This document shows, one piece after another, positions 1 through 5,973 of a stretch of DNA of 9,943 nucleotides (the stretch's first letter is position 1; each line of letters starts with the position of its first letter). Origin of the DNA: SZUA-430 sp034440355. GTDB taxonomy: Bacteria > Pseudomonadota > Alphaproteobacteria > Micropepsales > Micropepsaceae. The position numbers and the translations under genes were made by a program. The stretch is from contig JAWXBY010000052.1 of NCBI GenBank assembly GCA_034440355.1, forward strand, positions 1-9,943, written 5' to 3'. The notes beneath the pieces were generated by a model, which was given only the letters and a program-made list of their open reading frames with translations, had not been told where the DNA came from and made no database searches.

Positions 1-1
1 C

Positions 2-370
2 GCAGGCGGCGGCAACGTCGTCATCGGTCCGCTGACCACGGGGCTCAGCGCCGAAATCGCCGGCTCCGGCAGCGTGCGCGTCGCCAGCGTCAACGGTCCC
101 GTCGAGATCGAAGTCGCGGGCTCCGGCGACGTCGTCATCGAAGGCGGCCGCGCCGATCCGTTCTCGGTGGAAATCATGGGCTCGGGCGACGTCACCTTCA
201 AAGGCGAAGCGGTCAATCCCAACGTCGACATCGCGGGCTCGGGCGACGTGAGGGTCAATTCCTACACCGGCAACAAGCGCGAAGACATTGCAGGCTCCGG
301 CCGCTTCACGGTACTCCAGCCGACGAACCCCGCAACGCCCACCCCGCCGCCGCCACCCGCCAAACCGTAG
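2..370 (+). CDS. GIN-domain (DUF2807) protein, 3' end only
   Basis: This is the C-terminal part (about 122 residues) of a putative exported protein with a GIN / DUF2807 'head' domain. The frame is open from base 2 with no stop before 368-370, so the true start lies off the left edge. The internal GTG at 74 is not needed as a start. Five copies of a (I/V/M)xGSG(D/S/R)(V/F) motif recur every 19-20 residues, as expected for a beta-solenoid that adds one strand pair per turn. The chain ends in a proline-rich tail (PTPPPPPAKP) with no membrane anchor visible. Proteins of this family are generally exported to the periplasm or cell surface, and their function is poorly known; an adhesin-like role is only a family label. 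The stop lies 9 nt before the next gene, so the two are probably co-transcribed. The family call is fairly sure; the function is not. Confidence 0.85.
   Translation, partial: AGGGNVVIGPLTTGLSAEIAGSGSVRVASVNGPVEIEVAGSGDVVIEGGRADPFSVEIMGSGDVTFKGEAVNPNVDIAGSGDVRVNSYTGNKREDIAGSGRFTVLQPTNPATPTPPPPPAKP
62..301 (+). repeat. GSG beta-solenoid repeat, five units
   Basis: The coding sequence GGCTC(C/G)GGC for the Gly-Ser-Gly core begins at 62, 119, 179, 236 and 293 (the last copy diverges after GGCTCCGG). Spacings are 57, 60, 57 and 57 nt, i.e. 19 or 20 codons. The repeat is clearest at protein level; the DNA between the cores is diverged, so it is an old structural repeat and not a recent tandem duplication. 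More units probably lie upstream of the window. Confidence 0.8.
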
Positions 371-379
371 AATCCATCC

Positions 380-1510
380 GTGATAAAATCAGTGATCGCC
401 GCGGCGGCGTTGGCGGCCGCGGCAACGCTTGCGCTCTATCAACTCGACGGCGCCGGCAGCCCGGCCTTCGCCACAATCGAGCCGGCAACCGCCGACGCCG
501 CAATCCGCGCCAAACTCGACGCGCAAGCGCCGGCCTGGCTGAAGACGCACGGCGTCCCCAGCGTCAGCATCGCCGTCATCCGCGACGGCGCGATCGCCTG
601 GACGGCAGCCTACGGCGAACAAGGTCCAGGCAAAGCTGCAACGCCGGCAACGCTCTACAACATCGCGTCGATGACGAAACCGATCACGGCCGAGACGATC
701 ATGCGTCTCGCCGCGCAAGGCAAACTTGGGCTCGACGAACCGATGTGGCCGCACTGGGTCGACCCCGACATCCTCGCCGACCCACGCCACAAACTGCTGA
801 CGCCGCGCCTTAGCCTCTCGCATCGCACGGGCTTCCCGAACTGGCGGCGCGAAACGGACAAGGTGCTGAAGTTCACCTTCGACCCCGGAACAAAATCGTC
901 CTACTCGGGCGAAGGCTACGAATACGTCGCGCGCTTCGCAGAGAAGAAACTCGGCGAACGCTTCGACGCGCTCGCGCAACGCGTCGTGCTCGACCCCATA
1001 GGCATCAAGGAAACGTCCTACAACAAGCGCGACTGGTTCAAGGATCGCGTCGCGCAGCCCTTTGACAAAAAATTCCTAGAACCGGATTTCGCCGACACCT
1101 GGATCGCCTCCGACCTCGTCTACGCAACGGCGGCTGACTACGCGAAGTTCGTGATCGCCGTCATGAACAACGACGGCGTCGGCGAAAATCTCGCCGCCGA
1201 ACGCAAGGTCACCGTCGACGATTTCGCACCCGAAGTCTGCGCGCAAGCGAAACTCGCCGGCGACAACTGCCCGGCGCGCGTCGGTTTCGGCCTGGGCTGG
1301 GCCGTGCTGAACTACAAAAAAGAAACCATCGTCATGCACGGCGGCTCGGACACGGGCGCGAAGACGCAGGGCTATTTCGTACCCGAGCGCCGCTTCGGTG
1401 TGGTGATCTTCACCAACGGCGAAAACGGCAACAAGATCATCCACGAGGTCGCCGCCGCCATTGATCCCACATCGCCCTACATCGCCTTCCTGGCGATGCA
1501 GGCGCGCTAA
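380..1510 (+). CDS. Secreted serine hydrolase, class C beta-lactamase / penicillin-binding fold
   Basis: A 376-residue predicted exported serine hydrolase of the beta-lactamase family (Pfam Beta-lactamase; AmpC, esterase EstB and D-aminopeptidase relatives). The GTG start at 380 is supported by a complete Sec signal peptide: Lys3, a hydrophobic stretch over about residues 5-20, and a likely cleavage after AFA at residue 31. Catalytic motifs are in order: S97-M-T-K100 (nucleophile Ser97, Lys100), Y175-S-G177 as the Y-x-N/S motif, and H320-G-G322 in place of the KTG box, a substitution common in the esterase/peptidase branches. The LSHRTG segment at 146-151 matches the usual LxHxSG element. Length fits a single-domain member. 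The substrate cannot be read from sequence; an esterase or peptidase is as likely as a true beta-lactamase. No strong Shine-Dalgarno precedes the GTG, so it may rely on coupling to the upstream gene 9 nt away. Its TAA overlaps the TAG of the convergent DUF924 gene. Confidence 0.93.
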   Translation: MIKSVIAAAALAAAATLALYQLDGAGSPAFATIEPATADAAIRAKLDAQAPAWLKTHGVPSVSIAVIRDGAIAWTAAYGEQGPGKAATPATLYNIASMTKPITAETIMRLAAQGKLGLDEPMWPHWVDPDILADPRHKLLTPRLSLSHRTGFPNWRRETDKVLKFTFDPGTKSSYSGEGYEYVARFAEKKLGERFDALAQRVVLDPIGIKETSYNKRDWFKDRVAQPFDKKFLEPDFADTWIASDLVYATAADYAKFVIAVMNNDGVGENLAAERKVTVDDFAPEVCAQAKLAGDNCPARVGFGLGWAVLNYKKETIVMHGGSDTGAKTQGYFVPERRFGVVIFTNGENGNKIIHEVAAAIDPTSPYIAFLAMQAR

Positions 1511-2070
1511 CCGGCGAACCCACCGCCGTCGATGAACGCTTGTTCGTCAGGCGTAATTGCGCGCCCGAGTATCTTGTTGCGATGGGGAAAGCGCCCGAAC
1601 CGGCGAATAATGTCGCGATGAAGGTCGGCCCACTTCGCCGTTTCGGCGTCCAGAGTCCGGCAGAGTTCGACCGACCGATCCTGATCGGCCAAGTCTTCAG
1701 AATGCTCGAACGGCAGATAGACGAACGCCCGCAGCGTTGTGTCGATCTCTTGATCTTGGCCCCGATCTATCATCGCGCTCGCCACGCGCCGCGCCAACGC
1801 ATCCGTCGCGAACATGCGCGCCGTGCCGCGAAACGAATTGCGCGGAAACTGATCGAGAAGAAGGATCAGGGCTAACGCCCCGTCGGCGGTCTTCGTCCAC
1901 GCCGACAATTCATCGCGCGCCGCTCGTTCGTGCAGCGCCAAGAACCGCTCACGAAATCGCGTATCGAACGCCTCGTCGCGCGCGAACCAAAGCTTCGGCC
2001 CGGCGTCGCGCCAAAAGGCAAGAACCTCGCGCGCCGCATCGGGCGTAGCGGCACCATCGCTCTCGGACAT
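1507..2070 (-). CDS. DUF924 family protein
   Basis: A 187-residue soluble protein that matches the DUF924 family along its full length. Hallmarks are the N-terminal VLAFW...LWF (16-29), LDQFPRN (72-78), FATDALA (87-93), YLPFEHSEDLADQD (118-131) and FGRFPHRN (158-165). Family members have an all-helical, TPR-like fold; the biochemical role is not established. I chose the ATG at 2068-2070 (MSESDG) because homology begins about 15 residues in and a GGAG Shine-Dalgarno sits 9 nt upstream (plus-strand CTCC at 2080-2083). The frame stays open further upstream to 2310, but that part overlaps the preceding gene antisense to nothing recognisable and does not look like protein. It lies 43 nt after the calycin-like gene and may be the last cistron of the exporter operon. 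No signal peptide or membrane segment is visible. Confidence 0.95.
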   Translation of the reverse strand: MSESDGAATPDAAREVLAFWRDAGPKLWFARDEAFDTRFRERFLALHERAARDELSAWTKTADGALALILLLDQFPRNSFRGTARMFATDALARRVASAMIDRGQDQEIDTTLRAFVYLPFEHSEDLADQDRSVELCRTLDAETAKWADLHRDIIRRFGRFPHRNKILGRAITPDEQAFIDGGGFAG

Positions 2071-2113
2071 GAATCGTCGCTCCGTGTACGGATATGAACG
2101 CGTTAGGCGGCGA

Positions 2114-2689
2114 TCAGGCGCGCTTGAACCGGTTGTGCGAATAGACGGTGAAGTCCTTCGAAGGCTCGGACAATTCGAAAATCTCTTCAAACGCATCGGT
2201 GCCGGAAAATTTGTACGTTTCCCGCGCACGCCAGCCGGCGGGAATATTCTCGATCGCCTCCGAATCGAAAACCAGCGTGTCTTTGTCGAACGACGGCGTC
2301 GCGGCGACAAATTGGTTCACAAAGCCTTCGACATGGAATTGCCGGAACACAAAACGCTTCCGCGCCTTGTCGAAGCTGAAATAGCCGACATCGTCGTGCA
2401 CCTCGCCCTTCGGGTTCTTCTCCTGCGGCGCATAACTCGATCGATGCCGCGCCAGAATGAACCGCCCGCCAAGCGTCGCTTCATACGTCCGCTCGACGGT
2501 ACTCTTGCCGGGTTGCCCTTCGCCCTCGCCCGCCCATCGGCCAATGAAGCGCTTGAGGTCGCCCAAGTTCGCGTGCAGCGCCACCGGCGCGTCGGCCGCA
2601 AAGGCGATCGTCGCGGCCGGCAGCGTCAGCAAAGCGCCGCCCGCCGCCATGACCAAACGTCGCGAAATATCCGCAGATCCGTTGCCCAT
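2114..2689 (-). CDS. Exported calycin-like (nitrobindin/DUF1579-like) protein
   Basis: A 191-residue predicted exported protein. The start at 2687-2689 is set by a perfect AGGAGG Shine-Dalgarno 5 nt upstream; longer in-frame versions would run into the permease gene. The N-terminus is a signal peptide with a possible twin-arginine motif (S9-R-R-L-V-M14), an alanine/glycine-rich hydrophobic core, and a likely cleavage near AFA/AD at residue 31. The mature part begins LGDLKRFIGRW with a G50-x-W52 motif followed by GEGEG, the usual start of small lipocalin-like beta-barrels (calycins, including nitrobindin/THAP4-like and DUF1579 proteins). The rest alternates as beta strands (YFSFDKARKRFVFRQFHVEG and similar). 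I cannot tell whether it binds haem, lipid or another ligand. It follows the exporter permease by 43 nt, and its ribosome site lies within a predicted hairpin. The gene is sure; the fold is moderately sure; the ligand is unknown. Confidence 0.8.
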   Translation of the reverse strand: MGNGSADISRRLVMAAGGALLTLPAATIAFAADAPVALHANLGDLKRFIGRWAGEGEGQPGKSTVERTYEATLGGRFILARHRSSYAPQEKNPKGEVHDDVGYFSFDKARKRFVFRQFHVEGFVNQFVAATPSFDKDTLVFDSEAIENIPAGWRARETYKFSGTDAFEEIFELSEPSKDFTVYSHNRFKRA

Positions 2690-2729
2690 GCCGCCCTCCT
2701 CATGCGCATCCGCACATGAAGGCGGAGGC
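2690..2729 (-). promoter_or_regulatory. Intercistronic hairpin enclosing the Shine-Dalgarno site
   Basis: In the minus-strand transcript the gap between the permease stop and the calycin-like start can fold into one hairpin. The loop is GGAU (2708-2711). The inner stem is ten consecutive pairs (2707:2712 out to 2698:2721), two of them G-U. After a 2-nt mismatch come two more G-C pairs, one mismatch, and three closing pairs (2692-2690 with 2727-2729). The 3' arm contains AGGAGG, of which four bases are paired. The base of the stem starts 3 nt after the permease TAG, so a terminating ribosome would open it. No run of U follows, so it is not an intrinsic terminator. The pairing is directly visible; the regulatory role is inference. 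Confidence 0.5.
2695..2700 (-). promoter_or_regulatory. Strong Shine-Dalgarno site AGGAGG
   Basis: The plus strand reads CCTCCT, so the mRNA reads AGGAGG, 5 nt before the ATG of the calycin-like gene. It is the strongest ribosome site in the window and decides that gene's start. Part of it falls in the hairpin described at 2690-2729. Confidence 0.85.
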
Positions 2730-2732
2730 CCG

Positions 2733-3938
2733 CTATTCGTACCGCAGCGCCTCGATCGGATCGAGTCCCGCCGCCCGCCGCGCCGGGAAGAACCCGAACA
2801 CGATCCCGACCGCCGCCGAAAACCCGAACGACACCACCACAACCCATGGGCTCAGCACGAACGGCACCCCGATCGCGTAAGCGATGGCAGCCGAGGCGCT
2901 AAGGCCCAGCGCGGCGCCGATCAAGCCGCCGACGCACGACAGCACGACGGCCTCGATCAAGAACTGAAGAAGCACGTCGCGCTCCAACGCGCCGATGGCC
3001 AGACGAATGCCGATCTCGCGCGTGCGTTCGGTCACCGAGACCAGCATGATGTTCATGATCCCGATGCCGCCGACCAGAAGACTGATCGCCGCCACCGCCG
3101 ACAGACCGGCGGTCAAAAGCTGCGTGGTCGACTCGACAAGGCTCGACACCGACTGCAAATCGCGGATCAAGAAGTCATCCTGTTCACCCGGCCGGATGCG
3201 CCGCCGCTCGCGCATCAGCGTGGCGATGGACTCCTGCACCGGATGCACCTGCGCCGCCGTTGCCGCCGACACCCAGATCTGTTGCACATCGGTGGCGCCT
3301 GTCATGCGCCGCTGCACGGCGAGGATCGGCATCAAAATCGTGTCGTCTTGGTCTTGCCCGAACGTCGATTGCCCCTTTGGCGCCAGCACGCCGACGACAT
3401 CGCATGACGTCGCGCCCAGGCGGATCTTCGCGCCCAGCGGCGTCTGCTGCCCGAACAACTCCTTGCGCGGCGTCTCGCCCAAGATGCACACCGTGCGCCC
3501 GCCGCGTTCTTCACTGTCGGTGAACGCACGGCCCTGCGCGATCGGCCAATCGCGCACGGTCAGATACGCGTTCGACGTGCCGTTGATCGCGATCTGCCAA
3601 TTGTTCGAGCCATAGACGGCCTGCGTCTGCTTGATCGTCGACGGCGCGACCGCGGCGATACCCTGGATCTCGCGCTCGATCGCGTCGGAATCGTCCATCT
3701 TGAACGGCGTCTGTGGCGTCGCCGGCCCCGCGCGTTGCGGTGTGAACGGCAGCACGAACAGAAGATTGCGCCCCATCGACGCGATGTCGGCCGTGACCTT
3801 CATGGTGAGGCCCTGCCCCAGCGTCACGACGATCACGACCGCGGCGACGCCGACGATGATGCCAAGCGTGGTCAGCAGCGAACGCAACACGTTCGCCCGC
3901 AACTCGCGCCAGGCCAGCTGGAGGGTGTTCCACCACAT
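2733..3938 (-). CDS. MacB/FtsX-type ABC exporter permease
   Basis: A 401-residue inner-membrane permease of the MacB/FtsX/LolE class (type VII ABC fold), acting with the adjacent ATPase and fusion protein. It starts with a short cytoplasmic amphipathic stretch (LQLAWRELRANVLRSLLTTLGIIVG) and TM1 over about residues 20-40, followed by a periplasmic MacB_PCD domain of roughly 230 residues. Three C-terminal TM segments follow from about residue 275 to 395. The conserved cytoplasmic coupling motif ERTREIGIRLAIGA begins at residue 304, and the typical ending is PARRAAGLDPIEALRYE. Unlike E. coli MacB (about 650 residues, ATPase fused) it lacks an ATPase domain, as in the split YknY/YknZ or LolD/LolC arrangement. 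Its ATG shares an A with the ATPase stop (TAATG), and AAGG sits 9 nt upstream, so translation is coupled. The substrate is unknown; antibiotics, peptides or lipids are exported by relatives. Confidence 0.95.
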   Translation of the reverse strand: MWWNTLQLAWRELRANVLRSLLTTLGIIVGVAAVVIVVTLGQGLTMKVTADIASMGRNLLFVLPFTPQRAGPATPQTPFKMDDSDAIEREIQGIAAVAPSTIKQTQAVYGSNNWQIAINGTSNAYLTVRDWPIAQGRAFTDSEERGGRTVCILGETPRKELFGQQTPLGAKIRLGATSCDVVGVLAPKGQSTFGQDQDDTILMPILAVQRRMTGATDVQQIWVSAATAAQVHPVQESIATLMRERRRIRPGEQDDFLIRDLQSVSSLVESTTQLLTAGLSAVAAISLLVGGIGIMNIMLVSVTERTREIGIRLAIGALERDVLLQFLIEAVVLSCVGGLIGAALGLSASAAIAYAIGVPFVLSPWVVVVSFGFSAAVGIVFGFFPARRAAGLDPIEALRYE

Positions 3939-4645
3939 TATGCAGCGCCTTGCTGCGTCAGCGTATCCGACGCGATCTTGCCGTCACGAAAACGAATCTG
4001 CCGCCGCGCATAGCCGGCGATGTCGTCCTCATGGGTGACGAGCACGATGGTGATATGGCGCGTACGGTTCAGATCTTCCAGCAGCTTCATGATTTCATGG
4101 CTGCGCGAGCTATCGAGGTTGCCGGTTGGCTCGTCAGCGAAGATCACCGCCGGTTCCGTCACCAGCGCCCGCGCGATGGCCACACGCTGCTGCTGCCCGC
4201 CCGAAAGTTCCGAAGACGTATGATTGGCCCGGTCGGCGAGCCCCACAAGCCCCAGCGCCTTCAGCGCACGTTCCTTGCGCACGGCGGCCGGATCGCCGCG
4301 ATAGATCAGCGGCAGCTCCAAATTCTCCCGCGCCGTCGTGCGCTTGAGCAAATTGAACCCCTGAAACACAAAGCCGATGTAATTGCGCCGAAGCAGCGCA
4401 CGCTGACTGCGGTTCAACGTGCCGACATCGACGCCGCGGAAAAAATACCGCCCGCTCGTCGGCGTATCGAGACAGCCCAAAATATTCATCGCCGTCGACT
4501 TGCCCGACCCCGATGGCCCCATGATCGCAACGAACTCGCCGTCGTCGATCGACAGAGTCACGTCGTCCAGCGCGCGAACCTCGGTCTCGCCCTTGCCGTA
4601 GATCTTGGACACATGGTCGAAGCGGATAAGCGGCGTGCCGGCCAT
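3938..4645 (-). CDS. MacB/LolD-type ABC exporter ATPase
   Basis: A 235-residue cytoplasmic ATPase that powers the adjacent permease. All ABC motifs are present: Walker A GPSGSGKST (43-51, Lys49), Q-loop Gln95 in FVFQGFNLL, signature LSGGQQQR (147-154), Walker B VIFADEP with catalytic Glu172, D-loop NLDS (176-179) and switch His205 in LVTHE. The ALDDV and GFNLL segments, with only small extensions, are typical of the MacB/LolD/YknY subfamily. I placed the start at ATG 4643-4645 (MAGTPLIRFDHVSKIYG) because family homology begins there and it falls 5 nt after the fusion protein stop. The frame is open further upstream inside the fusion protein gene, but that part is not ABC-like. The only Shine-Dalgarno candidate is a weak GGGG about 11 nt upstream, so coupling to the upstream gene is likely. 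Ends TAATG into the permease. Confidence 0.96.
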   Translation of the reverse strand: MAGTPLIRFDHVSKIYGKGETEVRALDDVTLSIDDGEFVAIMGPSGSGKSTAMNILGCLDTPTSGRYFFRGVDVGTLNRSQRALLRRNYIGFVFQGFNLLKRTTARENLELPLIYRGDPAAVRKERALKALGLVGLADRANHTSSELSGGQQQRVAIARALVTEPAVIFADEPTGNLDSSRSHEIMKLLEDLNRTRHITIVLVTHEDDIAGYARRQIRFRDGKIASDTLTQQGAA

Positions 4646-4650
4646 GGCCG

Positions 4651-5865
4651 TTACGACCCCGCGCCGGTGCCGGGCTGCGCGATATCCAGAATGAACTCTT
4701 CGTCCGCCTTGACGTTGTTGCTCGTGACCTGCGTGCGCCGCCCGTCGGTGACGCCCAACGTCACGTCGCGCGACACCGGCGTCCCGTCGGCCCCGATCGT
4801 CCAAACCTTGCCCTTGCCCGATGCGATCGGATCGACGGGGGCGGTCGTCGCCACGGGTACGAAACTGTTCGTCGCCGTGCTCTGCGGCGTGAAGCGCAGC
4901 GCGCCGTTCGGCACGCTGATCACATCCTTCACCACATTGACCGTGATGTCGGCGGTCGCGGTCATGCCGGGTTTCAGACGGCCGTCCTTGTTATTGACGC
5001 TCAGGACGCCTTCATAGGTCACGACGTTGGTGATGGTCGTCGCTGCATTGCGCAACTCCATGACCTTCGCGTCGAACGTCTGCGCCGCATAGGCATCGAC
5101 GGTGAACGTCGCATCCTGCCCGACCTTCACCTCGCCGATATCGGCCTCGTCGATATTGATGGTCAGCTCAAGCTTCGTGAGGTCCGACGCGATAATGAAA
5201 AGCTCCGGCGTCTGAAAACTGGCGGCGACGGTTTGCCCCCGCTCGACCTTGCGGCTCAAGACGATGCCGTCGATCGGCGACTTGATGTCGGCCTTCGCCA
5301 GATTAGCCTCCGCTTGGTCCGCGGCCGCGCGCGCATTGGCGAGCGTCGCGCGCGCCACGTCGCGCGACGCCAGCGCCTGATCGTAAGCCGACGCCGAAAC
5401 GAACCCCTGCTTCTGCAGATCGCCCGCGCGCTTCAAATCGTTCTGCGCCTTCGCGAGATTGGCCTGCGCCTGCGCGACGCTCGCGCGCGCTTGGACGGTG
5501 CGCGCACGAAGTTCGTCCGTGTTGATGCGCGCGATGACTTGGCCCTTCTTGACCTTGTCGTTGAAATCGACCAGCACGTCGTCCACGCGCCCCGACACTT
5601 CCGCGCCGACGGTGATCTTGTCGATCGGCTGCAGCGTGCCGGTCGCGGTGACCAGCGCGCGGATGGTCGCGACCTCCGCCTTGCCCTTCACGTATTCGGT
5701 CTTCTTGGCCGGCGTCAGAACCCACCACGCCGTGATCGCGGCAACCGCCAGCGCGATGGCGATAACCCACCATCGCCGCCACCAAGGTGCTTTGGAGTTG
5801 CCCACGCCGAGCGTGCGTTCGATATCGCTGGGCGTCGCCGCCCGCACAGGTGTCGCGTCGTTCAT
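4651..5865 (-). CDS. MacA/HlyD-type periplasmic membrane fusion protein
   Basis: A 404-residue membrane fusion protein that would bridge the MacB-like permease to an outer-membrane channel. It has an unusually long cytoplasmic tail of about 31 residues with a WWRRWW cluster, then one membrane anchor (about 32-50). The first half of the lipoyl/barrel-sandwich domain is at about 76-114 (GTLQPI...GAEVSGRVDDV...VKKGQVIARI). An alanine/glutamine-rich coiled-coil hairpin spans about 118-195. The second lipoyl half is at about 199-215 (SPIDGIVLSRKVERGQ), followed by beta-barrel and membrane-proximal domains. Domain order and length match MacA/YknX. It begins with ATG at 5863-5865, with only a weak GAG 9 nt upstream. 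A promoter and operator-like palindrome lie just upstream, making this the likely first gene of the exporter operon. No TolC-like gene is in the window. Confidence 0.95.
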   Translation of the reverse strand: MNDATPVRAATPSDIERTLGVGNSKAPWWRRWWVIAIALAVAAITAWWVLTPAKKTEYVKGKAEVATIRALVTATGTLQPIDKITVGAEVSGRVDDVLVDFNDKVKKGQVIARINTDELRARTVQARASVAQAQANLAKAQNDLKRAGDLQKQGFVSASAYDQALASRDVARATLANARAAADQAEANLAKADIKSPIDGIVLSRKVERGQTVAASFQTPELFIIASDLTKLELTINIDEADIGEVKVGQDATFTVDAYAAQTFDAKVMELRNAATTITNVVTYEGVLSVNNKDGRLKPGMTATADITVNVVKDVISVPNGALRFTPQSTATNSFVPVATTAPVDPIASGKGKVWTIGADGTPVSRDVTLGVTDGRRTQVTSNNVKADEEFILDIAQPGTGAGS

Positions 5866-5907
5866 ACGCCGATGCTCAAAAGTGGCTGCTCCCCAAGACC
5901 GGGAACT

Positions 5908-5936
5908 TATATAGGAAGGCTAAAGGTCTAGTTCAA
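5908..5936 (-). promoter_or_regulatory. Sigma-70-type promoter of the exporter operon
   Basis: On the minus strand TTGAAC (plus 5931-5936) is followed after exactly 17 nt by TATATA (plus 5908-5913). This is a good housekeeping promoter layout in a stretch of locally lower GC. Transcription would begin near 5901, leaving an untranslated leader of about 35 nt before the fusion protein ATG at 5865. Both hexamers and the spacing are seen directly; activity is inferred. Confidence 0.65.
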
Positions 5937-5951
5937 ACGTTTGTTTGAACT
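5930..5951. promoter_or_regulatory. Inverted-repeat operator overlapping the exporter -35
   Basis: Perfect inverted repeat of GTTCAAAC (5931-5938) and GTTTGAAC (5943-5950) around a 4-nt centre, extended one pair outward by A5930 and T5951. A second perfect palindrome, CAAACGTTTG (5934-5943), is nested in its left part. The left arm contains the -35 of the exporter promoter, so a bound dimer would block RNA polymerase. The size and AT-rich arms resemble operators of TetR-family repressors that control efflux pumps, but the regulator gene is not in the window and that family assignment is inference. Confidence 0.6.
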
Positions 5952-5973
5952 GTGTCCGTCGCGTAAAGTATTG

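Noticed and set aside
2071..2310. N-terminal extension of the DUF924 frame
   Set aside because: The upstream part is arginine/serine-rich, overlaps the calycin-like gene, and lies before a good Shine-Dalgarno and the start of DUF924 homology.
2457..3407. Plus-strand open frame (316 codons) over the permease and calycin-like genes
   Set aside because: Composition is dominated by Arg, His, Asp and Gln, with no domain or credible start; a shadow of the permease gene.
2733..4645. A single fused MacB gene broken by a frameshift
   Set aside because: The TAATG junction and complete separate domains show a natural two-gene arrangement as in YknYZ or LolCD, not a broken fusion.
4646..4804. N-terminal extension of the exporter ATPase frame
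   Set aside because: It overlaps the fusion protein 3' end, is not ABC-like, and the MAGTP start begins the family homology.
3950..5017. Long plus-strand open frame (355 codons) opposite the exporter ATPase and fusion protein
   Set aside because: It spans two convincing minus-strand genes and has low-complexity, arginine-rich sequence; a shadow frame.
5930..5951. Palindrome read as a transcription terminator for the importer operon
   Set aside because: The stem is AT-rich, with no T-run on either side, and it coincides with a promoter -35; an operator explains it better.
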